Shown: positions 1-8,000, counted from the stretch's first letter. The stretch is 13,292 nt of DNA from Stenotrophomonas sp. (GCA_003510825.1 DOKO01000400.1:497-13788), one strand, 5' to 3'. Program-made: numbers and translations. The notes: generated from the letters alone by a model not told the origin.

Positions 1-2
1 TG

Positions 3-728
3 CTGCTGGTGCTGCTGGCCGCGCGCTACGTGCATTACGGCAACTGGGTGCCGTGGATGCCGTCCTCCACCGGGCCGCATCGCTTCGGCCTGGGTGGCGT
101 GGTGGCCGCAGCCGTGCCGCTGTTGGGGGTGTTTGCCAGCGCTGGCCTGCTGCTGGGCGTGGCGCCCCGGGTGCAGCGTCCGCACCGGCAACTGACCCAG
201 GTGGCGGGTGGTGCGGTCCTGGCGGCCATGCTGCTGCTGATGGGGCTGGCGGCGCTGCAGTCGGGCCTGGTGCAGTTTGTGGCGCTGGACAGCACGCGGC
301 CGCTGTCGGTGGCCGTGCAGGCGGTGCCGCAGCTGCAGTGGATGCTGCCGCTGCTGCCGGTGGCAGGTTGGGCCGGGCTGATGGCGCTGCAGGTGGTGGT
401 GCTGCTGCTGGCGGTGGAACTGCTGCCGGCGCTGTGGCGGCGGCCGGGTGCCGCCGCCGATCATGATGATCGCGAGCCGGGCCGGGCGACGCTGGCCCTG
501 GGTACGGCTGCGCTGGCGATGCTGCTGGTGCCTTGGCTGCCTGAGCGCGCGGTGCTGCCACCAGGCCTGGCCGTGCTGCCGTTGCTGGCGGTGCTGTGCC
601 TGGGCCTGCTGCGTCCACAGGGCCCGCTGCCGCGCCAGCGCACGGCGTTGATCTACCTGTTGGCGCCGTTGGCGGCCGTGTTGTGCCTGGTGCCGCTGGC
701 CCGGCAGATCCAGCTCTGGCAGGGGTGA
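3..728 (+). CDS. C-terminal part of an unidentified polytopic membrane protein (5' truncated by the window)
   Basis: The reading frame is open from the first complete codon at position 3 and stops at the TGA ending at 728, so at least 241 residues are present and the true start lies upstream. An in-frame GTG at 9 has no convincing ribosome binding site and is probably internal. The visible part is very rich in Leu, Ala and Val. Counting from that GTG codon, it has about six hydrophobic segments, near residues 28-52, 65-88, 110-140, 160-178, 181-200 and 213-232. A hydrophilic, Asp/Arg-rich loop (near 143-158, containing ADHDDREPGR) separates the third and fourth. I do not recognise the family and see no catalytic motif. 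It could be the membrane tail of a larger enzyme or a complete small integral membrane protein. It converges on the tolC operon, with GTAG palindromes and a terminator between them. Confidence 0.75.
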   Translation: MLVLLAARYVHYGNWVPWMPSSTGPHRFGLGGVVAAAVPLLGVFASAGLLLGVAPRVQRPHRQLTQVAGGAVLAAMLLLMGLAALQSGLVQFVALDSTRPLSVAVQAVPQLQWMLPLLPVAGWAGLMALQVVVLLLAVELLPALWRRPGAAADHDDREPGRATLALGTAALAMLLVPWLPERAVLPPGLAVLPLLAVLCLGLLRPQGPLPRQRTALIYLLAPLAAVLCLVPLARQIQLWQG

Positions 729-751
729 CGTGGCCCGCGACCGTGCAGGGC

Positions 752-838
752 AGCCACGCATGGCGTGGCTCTACGGCCCCTGGGGCCGCGCCATGCGTGG
801 ATGCACGCGCACCCGTAGATCCACGCCATGCGTGGATG
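752..838. repeat. Cluster of GTAG-headed short palindromes (SMAG/REP type)
   Basis: Two clear palindromes lie in the gap between the membrane protein gene and the tolC terminator. At 752-773, AGCCACGC and GCGTGGCT arms are followed by CTAC, so its GTAG head is on the minus strand. At 815-837, a GTAG head (815-818) is followed by ATCCACGC (819-826) and GCGTGGAT (830-837) around CAT. Between them, 775-787 is a perfect GGCCCC-T-GGGGCC inverted repeat, and 791-803 resembles half of another copy. The head plus small palindrome in convergent tandem matches the SMAG family described in S. maltophilia, which is thought to be moved by RAYT-type transposases. No transposase gene is in the window. Confidence 0.8.
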
Positions 839-862
839 CTCCCCCTCGCGACCCGCACCCAC

Positions 863-886
863 AAAAAAGCCACCCTTGCGGGTGGC
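863..886 (-). terminator. Rho-independent terminator of the smeRo-pcm-tolC operon
   Basis: Read on the minus strand, a 7-bp perfect stem GCCACCC (886-880) and GGGTGGC (875-869) closes a GCAA tetraloop and is followed at once by six T residues (868-863). It begins 27 bp after the tolC stop codon. The T-run is on one side only, so it should act mainly on leftward transcription. Confidence 0.9.
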
Positions 887-913
887 TCCTTCGTTCTACC
901 GGCAGGCGACGAC

Positions 914-2272
914 TCAGTTCGTGGTCGTGGCCGGGTTGCCGGCATCCTGGGTCAGCAGGCGGTTGATGTCCTGCAGTTCGGCCACGTCCAGCGCACCGAG
1001 CGACTGGCTCAGCAGCAGGCGGTTCTGCAGGAAGGTGTAGCGGGCGTTGGCGTAGTCCAGCTGCGCCGAGAACAGGATGCGCTGGTTCTGGATCACGTCC
1101 AGCACGGTGCGGGTACCTACTTCCAGGCCGACCTGCGACGCGTCATACGCGCTCTGCGCCGAGACCACCGCCAGACGGCGGGCTTCCACTTCGCTGATGC
1201 CCTGCACCAGGGTCTGGTAGGCATTGCGGGTGTTGCGGTCCAGGGCACGCTTCTGCTGCTCGTAGCCGTCCTGGGCGATATCACGCTGGGCCAGCGCCTG
1301 GCGCACGCCGGACTGGGTGGCACCGCCGGAGAAGATCGGCACGCTCAGGGTCAGGCCGATGCTGTTGGTGCGCGCATCGGGGGACAGCGAACCGGAACCG
1401 ACGCTGTCGCCCCAGGTCGCGCTCTTGCCCCAGCTGCCGCCCAGCGACAGGGTCGGGTAGTGGCCGCCACGTGCAGCCTGCACACCGGCTTCCGCCGCGC
1501 TGACCTTCAGTTCCTGCGCCTTCAGCGCCGGGTTCTGGCTGGTCGCCTGCTGCACCAGTTCGCTGATGTTGCCGCGGTTGGCCGGCACTTCCGGACGGAA
1601 GTCGGCCGGCAGGCCCTTCAGGTTCATCACCGGCTGGCCGGTCAGTTCGGTCAGGGCCTGGTAGTTATCGGCCAAGGTGTTCTGGGCAACGATGGTGTTG
1701 GCGCGCGCCTGGTCGTACTGGGCACGCGCTTCGTGCACGTCGGTGATCGGCGCCAGGCCCACTTCCAGGCGCTTGTCGGCGAAGTCGAACTGCTTCTTCG
1801 CGGCCGCTTCATTGGTCTGTGCGGCGTTCAGCGATTCGATCGCCACCAGCACGTTGAAGTAGGCCGCCGAGCTGCGCACGATCAGGCTGTCGTTGGCCGA
1901 ATCGAGGGTGAAATCCGCCGCCTTGCTCAGCTCACGCTGCGAGCGCAGGTTGTTGATCTGCGTCCAGTTGAACAGCGTCTGGCTGCCGTCGATCGTGTAG
2001 TTGCGGCGCTTGCTGGTGACGGTGCCGGAGTTGGCATCGGCATCGGCTTCGGTGCGCGTGCGGTTCAACGTGGCGGTGCCGTTGATCTGCGGCAGCAGCG
2101 CGGCACGCGCCTGCACGGCGCCTTCCTTGTCGTACAGCCGGGTCGATTCGGCGGCCGACAGTTGCGGATCGCCGTTGCGTGCCATTTCGTAGACCTGCAG
2201 CAGGTCGGCGGCATGGGCGGACAACGGCAGCAGGGCAGTGGCCAGCGCAACAGCGAGGGATCGGCGGATCAT
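914..2272 (-). CDS. tolC: TolC family outer-membrane efflux protein
   Basis: Outer-membrane channel of tripartite RND pumps and type I secretion systems; in S. maltophilia it is reported as the TolCSm partner of SmeOP. The 452-aa protein (ATG at 2272) begins MIRRSLAVALATALLPLSAHA, a Sec signal peptide with likely cleavage after AHA at residue 21, followed by ADLLQVYEMARNGDP, typical of a TolC N-terminus. Two internal OEP repeats of alpha-hairpin and beta-strand character follow, roughly residues 22-215 and 230-430, with the usual GxxxItDVxEARAQYDQARA and VGTRTVLDVIQNQ segments. Length fits the family. I chose this start over an upstream in-frame one (2320) because AAGGAAG lies 5 nt before it and the signal peptide starts there. 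It is last in the operon, 16 bp after pcm, and is followed by a strong terminator. Confidence 0.95.
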   Translation of the reverse strand: MIRRSLAVALATALLPLSAHAADLLQVYEMARNGDPQLSAAESTRLYDKEGAVQARAALLPQINGTATLNRTRTEADADANSGTVTSKRRNYTIDGSQTLFNWTQINNLRSQRELSKAADFTLDSANDSLIVRSSAAYFNVLVAIESLNAAQTNEAAAKKQFDFADKRLEVGLAPITDVHEARAQYDQARANTIVAQNTLADNYQALTELTGQPVMNLKGLPADFRPEVPANRGNISELVQQATSQNPALKAQELKVSAAEAGVQAARGGHYPTLSLGGSWGKSATWGDSVGSGSLSPDARTNSIGLTLSVPIFSGGATQSGVRQALAQRDIAQDGYEQQKRALDRNTRNAYQTLVQGISEVEARRLAVVSAQSAYDASQVGLEVGTRTVLDVIQNQRILFSAQLDYANARYTFLQNRLLLSQSLGALDVAELQDINRLLTQDAGNPATTTN

Positions 2273-2288
2273 TGCGGCTTCCTTGGAC

Positions 2289-2936
2289 TCAGAGGTGGAA
2301 CTGGGGTGCCGGGGCGGCACCGCGCAGGTAATCGATATCGGTTTCGAACAGCGATTCGGTGCTGCCGTCGGCCTTGACCAGCAGGGCTTCCATCGCCGGC
2401 GAGCGGCCGTGGATCACGAACAGGCGACCACCGGGACGCAGCCACGAGGCGAACTGTGACGGCACCACGTCGACCGCGCCAGTGACACAGATCACGTCAA
2501 AACGGCGCTCGGTCTGCCAGGTCAGGGCATCGGCCACTTCGACGCGGACGTTGGTGCCCAGGCCCGAAGCATCCAGGCGGGCGCGTGCAGCGGCGGCCAG
2601 CTCCGGGTCGATTTCCAGGCTCAGCACGTCGCGCGCCAGCGCGCCGATGCAGGCCGAAAGGAAGCCGCTGCCGGTGCCGATTTCCAGCACTTCGTCACCC
2701 GGCTGCAGATCCAGCGCCTGCAGGGTACGGCCCTCGATGACCGGCTTCATCATCTTCTGGCCGTTGCCGATCGGCAGTTCGACGTCGGCATAGGCCAGCG
2801 CCCGGTGCGCGTCAGCGACAAAGGCCTCGCGCGGCAGGCGGGCGAGCACGTCGAGCACCTTGATGTCCAGCACGTCCCAGGGACGGATCTGCTGTTCCAC
2901 CATCAGTTCGCGGGCGTGGGCGTAATCAATCGTCAT
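2289..2936 (-). CDS. pcm: Protein-L-isoaspartate O-methyltransferase family protein (divergent)
   Basis: A 215-aa SAM-dependent methyltransferase of the PCMT family, cytoplasmic. The SAM site is intact: motif I VLEIGTGSGF (83-92), acidic post-I LSLEIDPE, then VEVADALTW and the FDVICVTGAVDVVPSQF strand with LRPGGRLFVIHG. Classical members methylate isoaspartyl residues for protein repair and carry a Thr-Ile-Ser segment just after the IGxGQ motif; here LPIGNGQ (54-60) is followed by Lys61-Met62-Met63. The reaction on isoaspartate is therefore uncertain. ATG at 2936 is preferred over an in-frame TTG at 2945; its own ribosome binding site is poor. The gene is reported as pcm in the S. maltophilia tolCSm cluster, co-transcribed with smeRo and tolC. 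Stop to tolC start is 16 bp. Confidence 0.88.
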   Translation of the reverse strand: MTIDYAHARELMVEQQIRPWDVLDIKVLDVLARLPREAFVADAHRALAYADVELPIGNGQKMMKPVIEGRTLQALDLQPGDEVLEIGTGSGFLSACIGALARDVLSLEIDPELAAAARARLDASGLGTNVRVEVADALTWQTERRFDVICVTGAVDVVPSQFASWLRPGGRLFVIHGRSPAMEALLVKADGSTESLFETDIDYLRGAAPAPQFHL

Positions 2937-3045
2937 GAGGTTCAAATCCAGCGCAGTGGGCCGGCCATTTTACCGGTGCCGGAGGCCGGCGGCGCGCCCA
3001 GAGCATCAGCTTTCGGGCGGCCGGGGTCGCAGTGCCGGAAGTCAT
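2926..3045 (-). CDS. Possible small ORF (39 aa) translationally coupled to pcm
   Basis: The 139-bp gap between smeRo and pcm contains an ATG (3045-3043) preceded by GGAGGT (3055-3050) with a 4-nt spacer, one of the best ribosome binding sites in the window. The frame encodes 39 residues starting MTSGTATPAARKLMLWARRR, basic and proline-rich, without a signal peptide or a recognisable domain. It ends at TGA 2928-2926, overlapping the pcm start by 11 nt in another frame. Since pcm itself has a weak site, re-initiation from this ORF could drive pcm translation. Coding evidence is only the site, position and overlap; it may be a leader peptide or a chance frame in GC-rich DNA. Confidence 0.4.
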   Translation of the reverse strand: MTSGTATPAARKLMLWARRRPPAPVKWPAHCAGFEPHDD

Positions 3046-3075
3046 CGCGACCTCCGGTTCGTTCAGTTTGGTGTT

Positions 3076-3753
3076 TCAGGCGGTTCCAGACCCTCGCGGC
3101 GCATAGGCGCGCAGGAAGAAATCGACGCTGTCGGGCACGTGGCTGGAAGCATCGCACTGTCCCGGTGACAGCGGCATGCCGCACATCCGGTTCATATGCA
3201 CTTCGCCCTTGATGAGGGTCAGGAACTGCTGGCCGGCCAGGCGGAAATCGCTGATCTCCAGCTCGCCGCGCGCGGTGCGCGAACGCAGGAAATCGGCCAG
3301 CGCCTCGCAGGTGCGCTCCGGGCCGGCCTGCCAGAACAGTTCGCGCAGGCGTTCGTCGGTCTCCGGGGCCATCATCACCCGCTGCACCGAGATCGCCGCA
3401 TCGGAGGTGATCATCTCGAAGAAGGCCTGGCCGATACCCAGCAGCTGGTCGCGCAGCGGGCCTTCTGCATCGGCCACGAACAGCGCGTCCGGCAGCATCT
3501 CCATGCACTTGGACTGCACAGCTTCGGTGAAAAGCGTTTCTTTATCGCCGAAATGGCTGTAAACGGTCAGCTTCGATACGCCCGCCTGGGCGGCGATGCT
3601 GTCCATGCTCACGCCGGTATAGCCCTGTTCGACGAACAGGGTCTTGGCCGCTTCGAGGATCGCCGCGCGCTTGCCGAGGTCCTTCGGACGCCCGGGACCG
3701 GCGGCCTTGCCAGCAGGCTTGGCCGATGCTTTGCGGGAAGTGGGAGAACTCAT
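3076..3753 (-). CDS. smeRo: TetR-family repressor of the smeOP and tolC operons (AefR-like C-terminal domain)
   Basis: A 225-aa TetR regulator. After a Lys/Ala/Pro-rich tail (1-27, containing PGRPKD), the TetR N-terminal domain spans about 28-78. Its helix-turn-helix is near 49-68 (SMDSIAAQAGVSKLTVYSHF) and is followed by GDKETLF. The C-terminal half (SVQRVMMAPETDERLRELFW, then GQQFLTLIKGEVHMNRMCG) resembles the AefR-like ligand domain (TetR_C_7 type). It is divergent from smeO across 121 bp and first in an operon with pcm and tolC. SmeRo in S. maltophilia is reported to repress both operons, so autoregulation is expected. ATG at 3753 has only GGGA directly abutting it; no better start is seen, and translation from a very short leader is possible. 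Confidence 0.92.
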   Translation of the reverse strand: MSSPTSRKASAKPAGKAAGPGRPKDLGKRAAILEAAKTLFVEQGYTGVSMDSIAAQAGVSKLTVYSHFGDKETLFTEAVQSKCMEMLPDALFVADAEGPLRDQLLGIGQAFFEMITSDAAISVQRVMMAPETDERLRELFWQAGPERTCEALADFLRSRTARGELEISDFRLAGQQFLTLIKGEVHMNRMCGMPLSPGQCDASSHVPDSVDFFLRAYAPRGSGTA

Positions 3754-3874
3754 TCCCGTAATACTAGACCAACCGGTTCGATATTTATACTATACCGGAC
3801 AGTTTACTAAATTGGGGTTGGCCCTCGTGCCGGCTCCCCCGCGTTTGAACCCTGTGTTTTCAGGACGTTGACCG
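3754..3874. promoter_or_regulatory. Divergent smeRo / smeO promoter region
   Basis: This 121-bp gap contains the most AT-rich stretch of the window (about 3779-3813) between GC-rich flanks. Rightward, a TATACT hexamer (3786-3791) is a fair -10, with TAGACC (3765-3770) as a weak -35 at a short 15-bp spacing. Leftward, TATAAA (3789-3784) with TTTAGT (3811-3806), 16 bp apart, is a weak candidate; TAGTAT (3766-3761) is an alternative -10 that would give a nearly leaderless smeRo mRNA. The two promoters overlap, which suits shared repression. For smeO, AGGA (3862-3865) lies 9 nt before the ATG. Promoter assignments are by eye. Confidence 0.55.
3761..3804. promoter_or_regulatory. Candidate SmeRo operator pair (18-bp imperfect direct repeat)
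   Basis: ATACTAGACCAACCGGTT (3761-3778) and ATACTATACCGGACAGTT (3787-3804) match at 13 of 18 positions and start 26 bp apart. Each contains dyad symmetry: AACCGGTT is a perfect palindrome in the first, and ACTATACCGGACAGT in the second is an imperfect one. Both overlap the candidate promoter hexamers in both directions. Assignment to SmeRo is inferred from position. Confidence 0.45.
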
Positions 3875-5005
3875 ATGAAGAGCGTGCGCTGGCTGGGCAG
3901 TTGGGTGTGGGTGGTGGCGCTGGCCGCCTGTTCGGGGCCGGAGCAGGCGCCGCAGGCCGCGGTGCCGGTACTGGTGGTGCATCCCGGCGAGCAGGCCGGG
4001 CAGGGCGCGGCGTCGTTCCCGGGCACCATCCGGGCCCGCCAGGAAAGTCCGCTGTCGTTCCGCGTGGGCGGCAACCTGGTCAAGCGCCACGTCGATGCCG
4101 GCCAGCGGGTGAAGAAGGGCGACGTGCTGGCCGAGTTGGACGTGGCCGACTTCGCCCTGCAGGCCCGCGCCTCGCAGGCACAGCTGGCCGCGGCCGAAGC
4201 CGACCTGGCGCGTACCCGCGATGACCTCAAGCGCTACCAGGTGCTGGCCGACCAGCAGCTGGTCAGCCGCTCGCAGCTGGACCAGCAGAGTGCCGCCTTC
4301 AAGGCCGCACAGGGCCAGGCCAACGCGGCCCGCGCCAACCTCGACGTGCTGCGCAACCAGGCGGGCTATGCCCAGCTGCGCGCGCCGGCCGACGGCGTGA
4401 TCGCCAGCCGCGAGGCCGAGGCCGGGCAGGTGGTGTCGGCCGGCCAGACCATCTTCAACCTGGCTGCCGATGGCGCCCGCGAAGTGCTGATCGACCTGCC
4501 CGAAGCGACCTTCCGCGATTACGCGGTGGGCCAGCCGGTACAGGTGGAACTGTGGAACCGGCCGGGCCAGCGCCTGCCGGGCACGATCCGCGAGATCGCC
4601 GCAGCCGCCGACCCGCAGGCTCGCACCTACGCCACCCGCGTCAGCCTGGCCGCCGAAGCGCTGGCCGATGTCGAGCTGGGGCAGAGCGCGCGGGTGTTCA
4701 GCAGCGCCGGCCGCAACGGCACCCTGCAGCTGCCGCTGGCTGCCCTGCAGCGCGGTGCCAACGGCGCCTCCAGCGTCTGGGTGGTGGACCCGGCCAACAG
4801 CAGGCTGAAGGACGTGGCCGTCACCACCGGTGCCTATGGCAGCGACAGCGTGCCGGTGCTGTCCGGCGTCGCTGCCGGTGACTGGGTGGTGGCCGCGGGG
4901 GGGCATCTGCTTCGCGCCGGCCAGCCGGTGACCGCCGTGGACCGGCAGAACCGCCCGGTGCTGAAGCCGGCCACGCCGGCCGCTGCGCCGAAGGTCAAGG
5001 AGTAA
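3875..5005 (+). CDS. smeO: RND efflux periplasmic adaptor (membrane fusion protein), lipoprotein
   Basis: A 376-aa adaptor that links the inner-membrane transporter SmeP to TolC. It starts with a lipoprotein signal (hydrophobic 6-18, lipobox LAAC with Cys19), so it should be lipid-anchored on the periplasmic face of the inner membrane. The order of domains is that of HlyD/AcrA adaptors: first lipoyl half with FRVGGNLVKRHVDAGQRVKKGD (62-83), alpha-helical hairpin about 95-162 rich in Ala/Gln/Arg, second lipoyl half with LRAPADGVIASREAEAGQVV (168-187), beta-barrel about 203-280 and membrane-proximal domain to the end. AGGA sits 9 nt before the ATG. It is followed after 4 bp by smeP, so the two form one operon. 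Codons 341-343 contain a run of seven G (4897-4903). Confidence 0.94.
   Translation: MKSVRWLGSWVWVVALAACSGPEQAPQAAVPVLVVHPGEQAGQGAASFPGTIRARQESPLSFRVGGNLVKRHVDAGQRVKKGDVLAELDVADFALQARASQAQLAAAEADLARTRDDLKRYQVLADQQLVSRSQLDQQSAAFKAAQGQANAARANLDVLRNQAGYAQLRAPADGVIASREAEAGQVVSAGQTIFNLAADGAREVLIDLPEATFRDYAVGQPVQVELWNRPGQRLPGTIREIAAAADPQARTYATRVSLAAEALADVELGQSARVFSSAGRNGTLQLPLAALQRGANGASSVWVVDPANSRLKDVAVTTGAYGSDSVPVLSGVAAGDWVVAAGGHLLRAGQPVTAVDRQNRPVLKPATPAAAPKVKE
4997..5002 (+). promoter_or_regulatory. Ribosome binding site setting the GTG start of smeP
   Basis: AAGGAG is embedded in the last codons of smeO and lies 7 nt before GTG 5010. This supports the GTG as the smeP start although it is not an ATG, and it implies translational coupling between the two genes. 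Confidence 0.8.
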
Positions 5006-5009
5006 GCCG

Positions 5010-8000
5010 GTGCGCCGCTTCAATCTTTCCGAGTGGGCGCTGGCCAATCGTCCGCTGGTGCTGTTCGCCATGCTCGCCTTCGCAGTGATCGGCGCGTGGT
5101 CGTACAAGCACCTCGGCCAGTCCGAGGATCCGCCGTTCACCTTCAAGGCGATGGTGATCCGCACGCAGTGGCCCGGCGCTACCGCCGAGCAGGTCTCGCG
5201 GCAGGTGACCGAGCCGATCGAGAAGGCGCTGATGAACACCGGCGAATACGAGTTCATCCGCTCGTACTCGCGCCCGGGCGAATCGCAGGTGATCTTCATG
5301 GCCCGCGACAGCCTGCGTTCCAAGCAGATCCCGGACCTGTGGTACCAGGTGCGCAAGCGCGTGGGCGACATCCGCGCGACGTTGCCGCGCGAGATCGTCG
5401 GCCCGTTCTACAACGATGAGTTCGGCGATACCTACGGCAACATCTACGCGCTCACCGGCAAGGGCTTCGACTATGCGGTGATGCGTGACTATGCTGACCG
5501 CATCCAGCTGGAACTGCAGCGCGTGCCCGACGTGGGCAAGATCGATCTGGTCGGCCTGCAGGACGAGAAGGTGTGGATCGAGCTGTCCAACACCCGCCTG
5601 GCCACGCTGGGCCTGTCGATGCAGCAGGTGCAGCAGGCGCTGGCTGACCAGAACGCGATTGCCGGCACCAGCTTCTTCGAAACGCCGACCGACCGCGTGC
5701 AGCTGCGCGTGACCGGCCAGTTCGACAGCATCGAGGCGATCCGCCAGTTCCCGGTGCGTGCCGGCGAGCGCACCGTGCACCTGGGCGACATCGCCGAGGT
5801 CAAGCGCGGCTTCGCCGATCCGGCCTCGCCGAAGATGCGCTTCATGGGCGAAGAGGCGATCGGCCTGGCCGTGGCGATGAAGGACGGCGGCGACATCCTC
5901 AAGCTGGGTGCGAACCTGGATGCGGAGTTCGAGCGCCTGCAGAAGACCCTGCCGACCGGCATGCAGCTGCGCAAGGTCTCCGACCAGCCGCAGGCGGTGG
6001 AAGAGTCCGTCGGCGAGTTCGTCCAGGTGCTGACCGAAGCGGTAGTGATCGTGCTGCTGGTCAGCTTCTTCTCGCTGGGCCTGCGTACCGGCCTGGTGGT
6101 GGGCGTGACCATTCCGCTGGTGCTGGCGATGACCTTCTTCGTCATGCACTACTTCGGCATCGGCCTGCACAAGATCTCGCTGGGCGCGCTGGTGCTGGCG
6201 CTGGGCCTGCTGGTGGACGATGCGATCATCGCGGTGGAGATGATGGCCACCAAGATGGAGCAGGGCTACGACCGCCTGCGTGCGGCCAGCTTCGCCTGGG
6301 AATCGACCGCATTCCCGATGTTGACCGGTACGCTGATCACCGCGGCCGGCTTCCTGCCGATCGCCACTGCAGCGTCGAGCACCGGCGAGTACACCCGCTC
6401 GCTGTTCCAGGTGGTGACCATCGCGCTGGTGGTGTCGTGGATCGCAGCGGTGCTGTTCATCCCCTACCTGGGCGACAAGATGCTGCCGGACCTGTTCAAT
6501 CCGCAGCCGCCGAAGCCGGGCAGCCTGGCCGCGCGCTGGCTGGCCCGGCGCCGGCAGTGGGCCGACCGCTTCCCGGCGCTGGCCAACCTGATCGCCCCGG
6601 CGCAGCACGGTCACGACCACGACCCGTACCAGCGGCCGTTCTACCAGCGCTTCCGCCGCTTCCTGGATGCCTGCCTGCGCCATCGCTGGTGGGTGATCGC
6701 TGCGACCATCGGCCTGTTCGTGTTCTCGCTGATGATGTTCCGCTTCGTGCCGCAGCAGTTCTTCCCCGATTCGACCCGGCCGGAACTGATGGTCGACATC
6801 GAACTGGCCGAGGGCGCCTCGCTGCGCTCGACCCAGGCCCAGGCCGAGAAGCTGGAAAAGCTGCTGCACGGGCGCGAGGACATCGCCAACTACGTGTCCT
6901 ACGTGGGCACCGGTTCGCCGCGCTTCTACCTGCCGCTGGACCAGCAGCTGCCGGCGACCAACTTCGCCCAGTTCGTGGTGCTGGCCAAGGACACCCACGC
7001 CCGCGAAACCGTGCGCACCTGGCTGATGAAGGACGTCATCCCGCAGTTCCCCGATGTGCAGATGCGCGTGACCCGCCTGGAAAACGGCCCGCCGGTGGGC
7101 TACCCGGTGCAGATGCGCGTGTCGGGCGAGCACATCGAGCAGGTGCAGGCCATCGCGCGCCAGGTCGAGGCCAAGGTGCGTGAGAACCCGCACGTCATCA
7201 ACGTCAACCTGGACTGGAGCGAGCCGAGCAAGGTGGTGCGCCTGGTGATCGACCAGGAACGTGCGCGCGCGCTGGGCGTGAGCAGTGCGCAGGTCAGCCA
7301 GTTCCTGGCCAGTTCGCTGGCCGGGCAATCGGTGAGCGTGTACCGCGAAGGCAACCGCCAGATCGAGATGCTGCTGCGCGGCCCGGCCGACGAGCGTGAC
7401 CAGCTGGAGTTGCTGTCCAGCCTGGCCATGCCCACCGCCAACGGCGGCAGCATCACGCTGTCGCAGGTGGCGACGATGGAATATGGCTTTGAGGACGGCA
7501 TCATCTGGCACCGCAACCGCCTGCCGACGGTGACCGTGCGTGCCGACATCGGTGATGGCATGCAGCCGCTGGACGTGGTGCAGCAGCTTCTGCCGACGCT
7601 GGATGGCATCCGCGCGCAGCTGCCCAGCGGCTACCTGCTGGAGACCGGCGGTACGGTGGAGGATTCGGCACGCGGCCAGGATTCGATCAAGGCCGGCATG
7701 CCGCTGTTCCTGATCGTGGTGGCGACCCTGCTGATGCTGCAGCTGCGCAGCTTCTCGCGGGCGGCGATGGTGCTGGTGACCGCGCCGCTGGGCATCATCG
7801 GTGCCACGCTGTTCCTGCTGCTGTTCCGCGCGCCGTTCGGCTTCGTGGCGCTGCTGGGCACGATCGCGCTGGCCGGCATGATCATGCGCAACTCGGTGAT
7901 CCTGATCGACCAGATCCAGCAGGACATCGACGCCGGGCATGACCGCTGGCATTCGATCATCGACGCCACGGTGCGACGTTTCCGCCCGATCGTGCTGACC

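Noticed and set aside
2273..2320. N-terminal extension of TolC by 16 residues
   Set aside because: The extension overlaps the end of pcm, lacks a good ribosome binding site and would bury the signal peptide.
596..2377. 593-codon open frame on the plus strand antisense to tolC
   Set aside because: It crosses the terminator and the GTAG repeats, has no recognisable domain, and is explained by codon bias of the opposite gene.
2942..3508. 188-codon frame on the minus strand overlapping smeRo
   Set aside because: It overlaps the TetR domain-bearing smeRo in another frame and shows no domain; the 39-codon frame in the gap is separate and has its own ribosome binding site.
3860..5371. 503-codon minus-strand frame covering smeO and the start of smeP
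   Set aside because: Shadow of the clear adaptor gene on the plus strand; low-complexity composition and no supported start.
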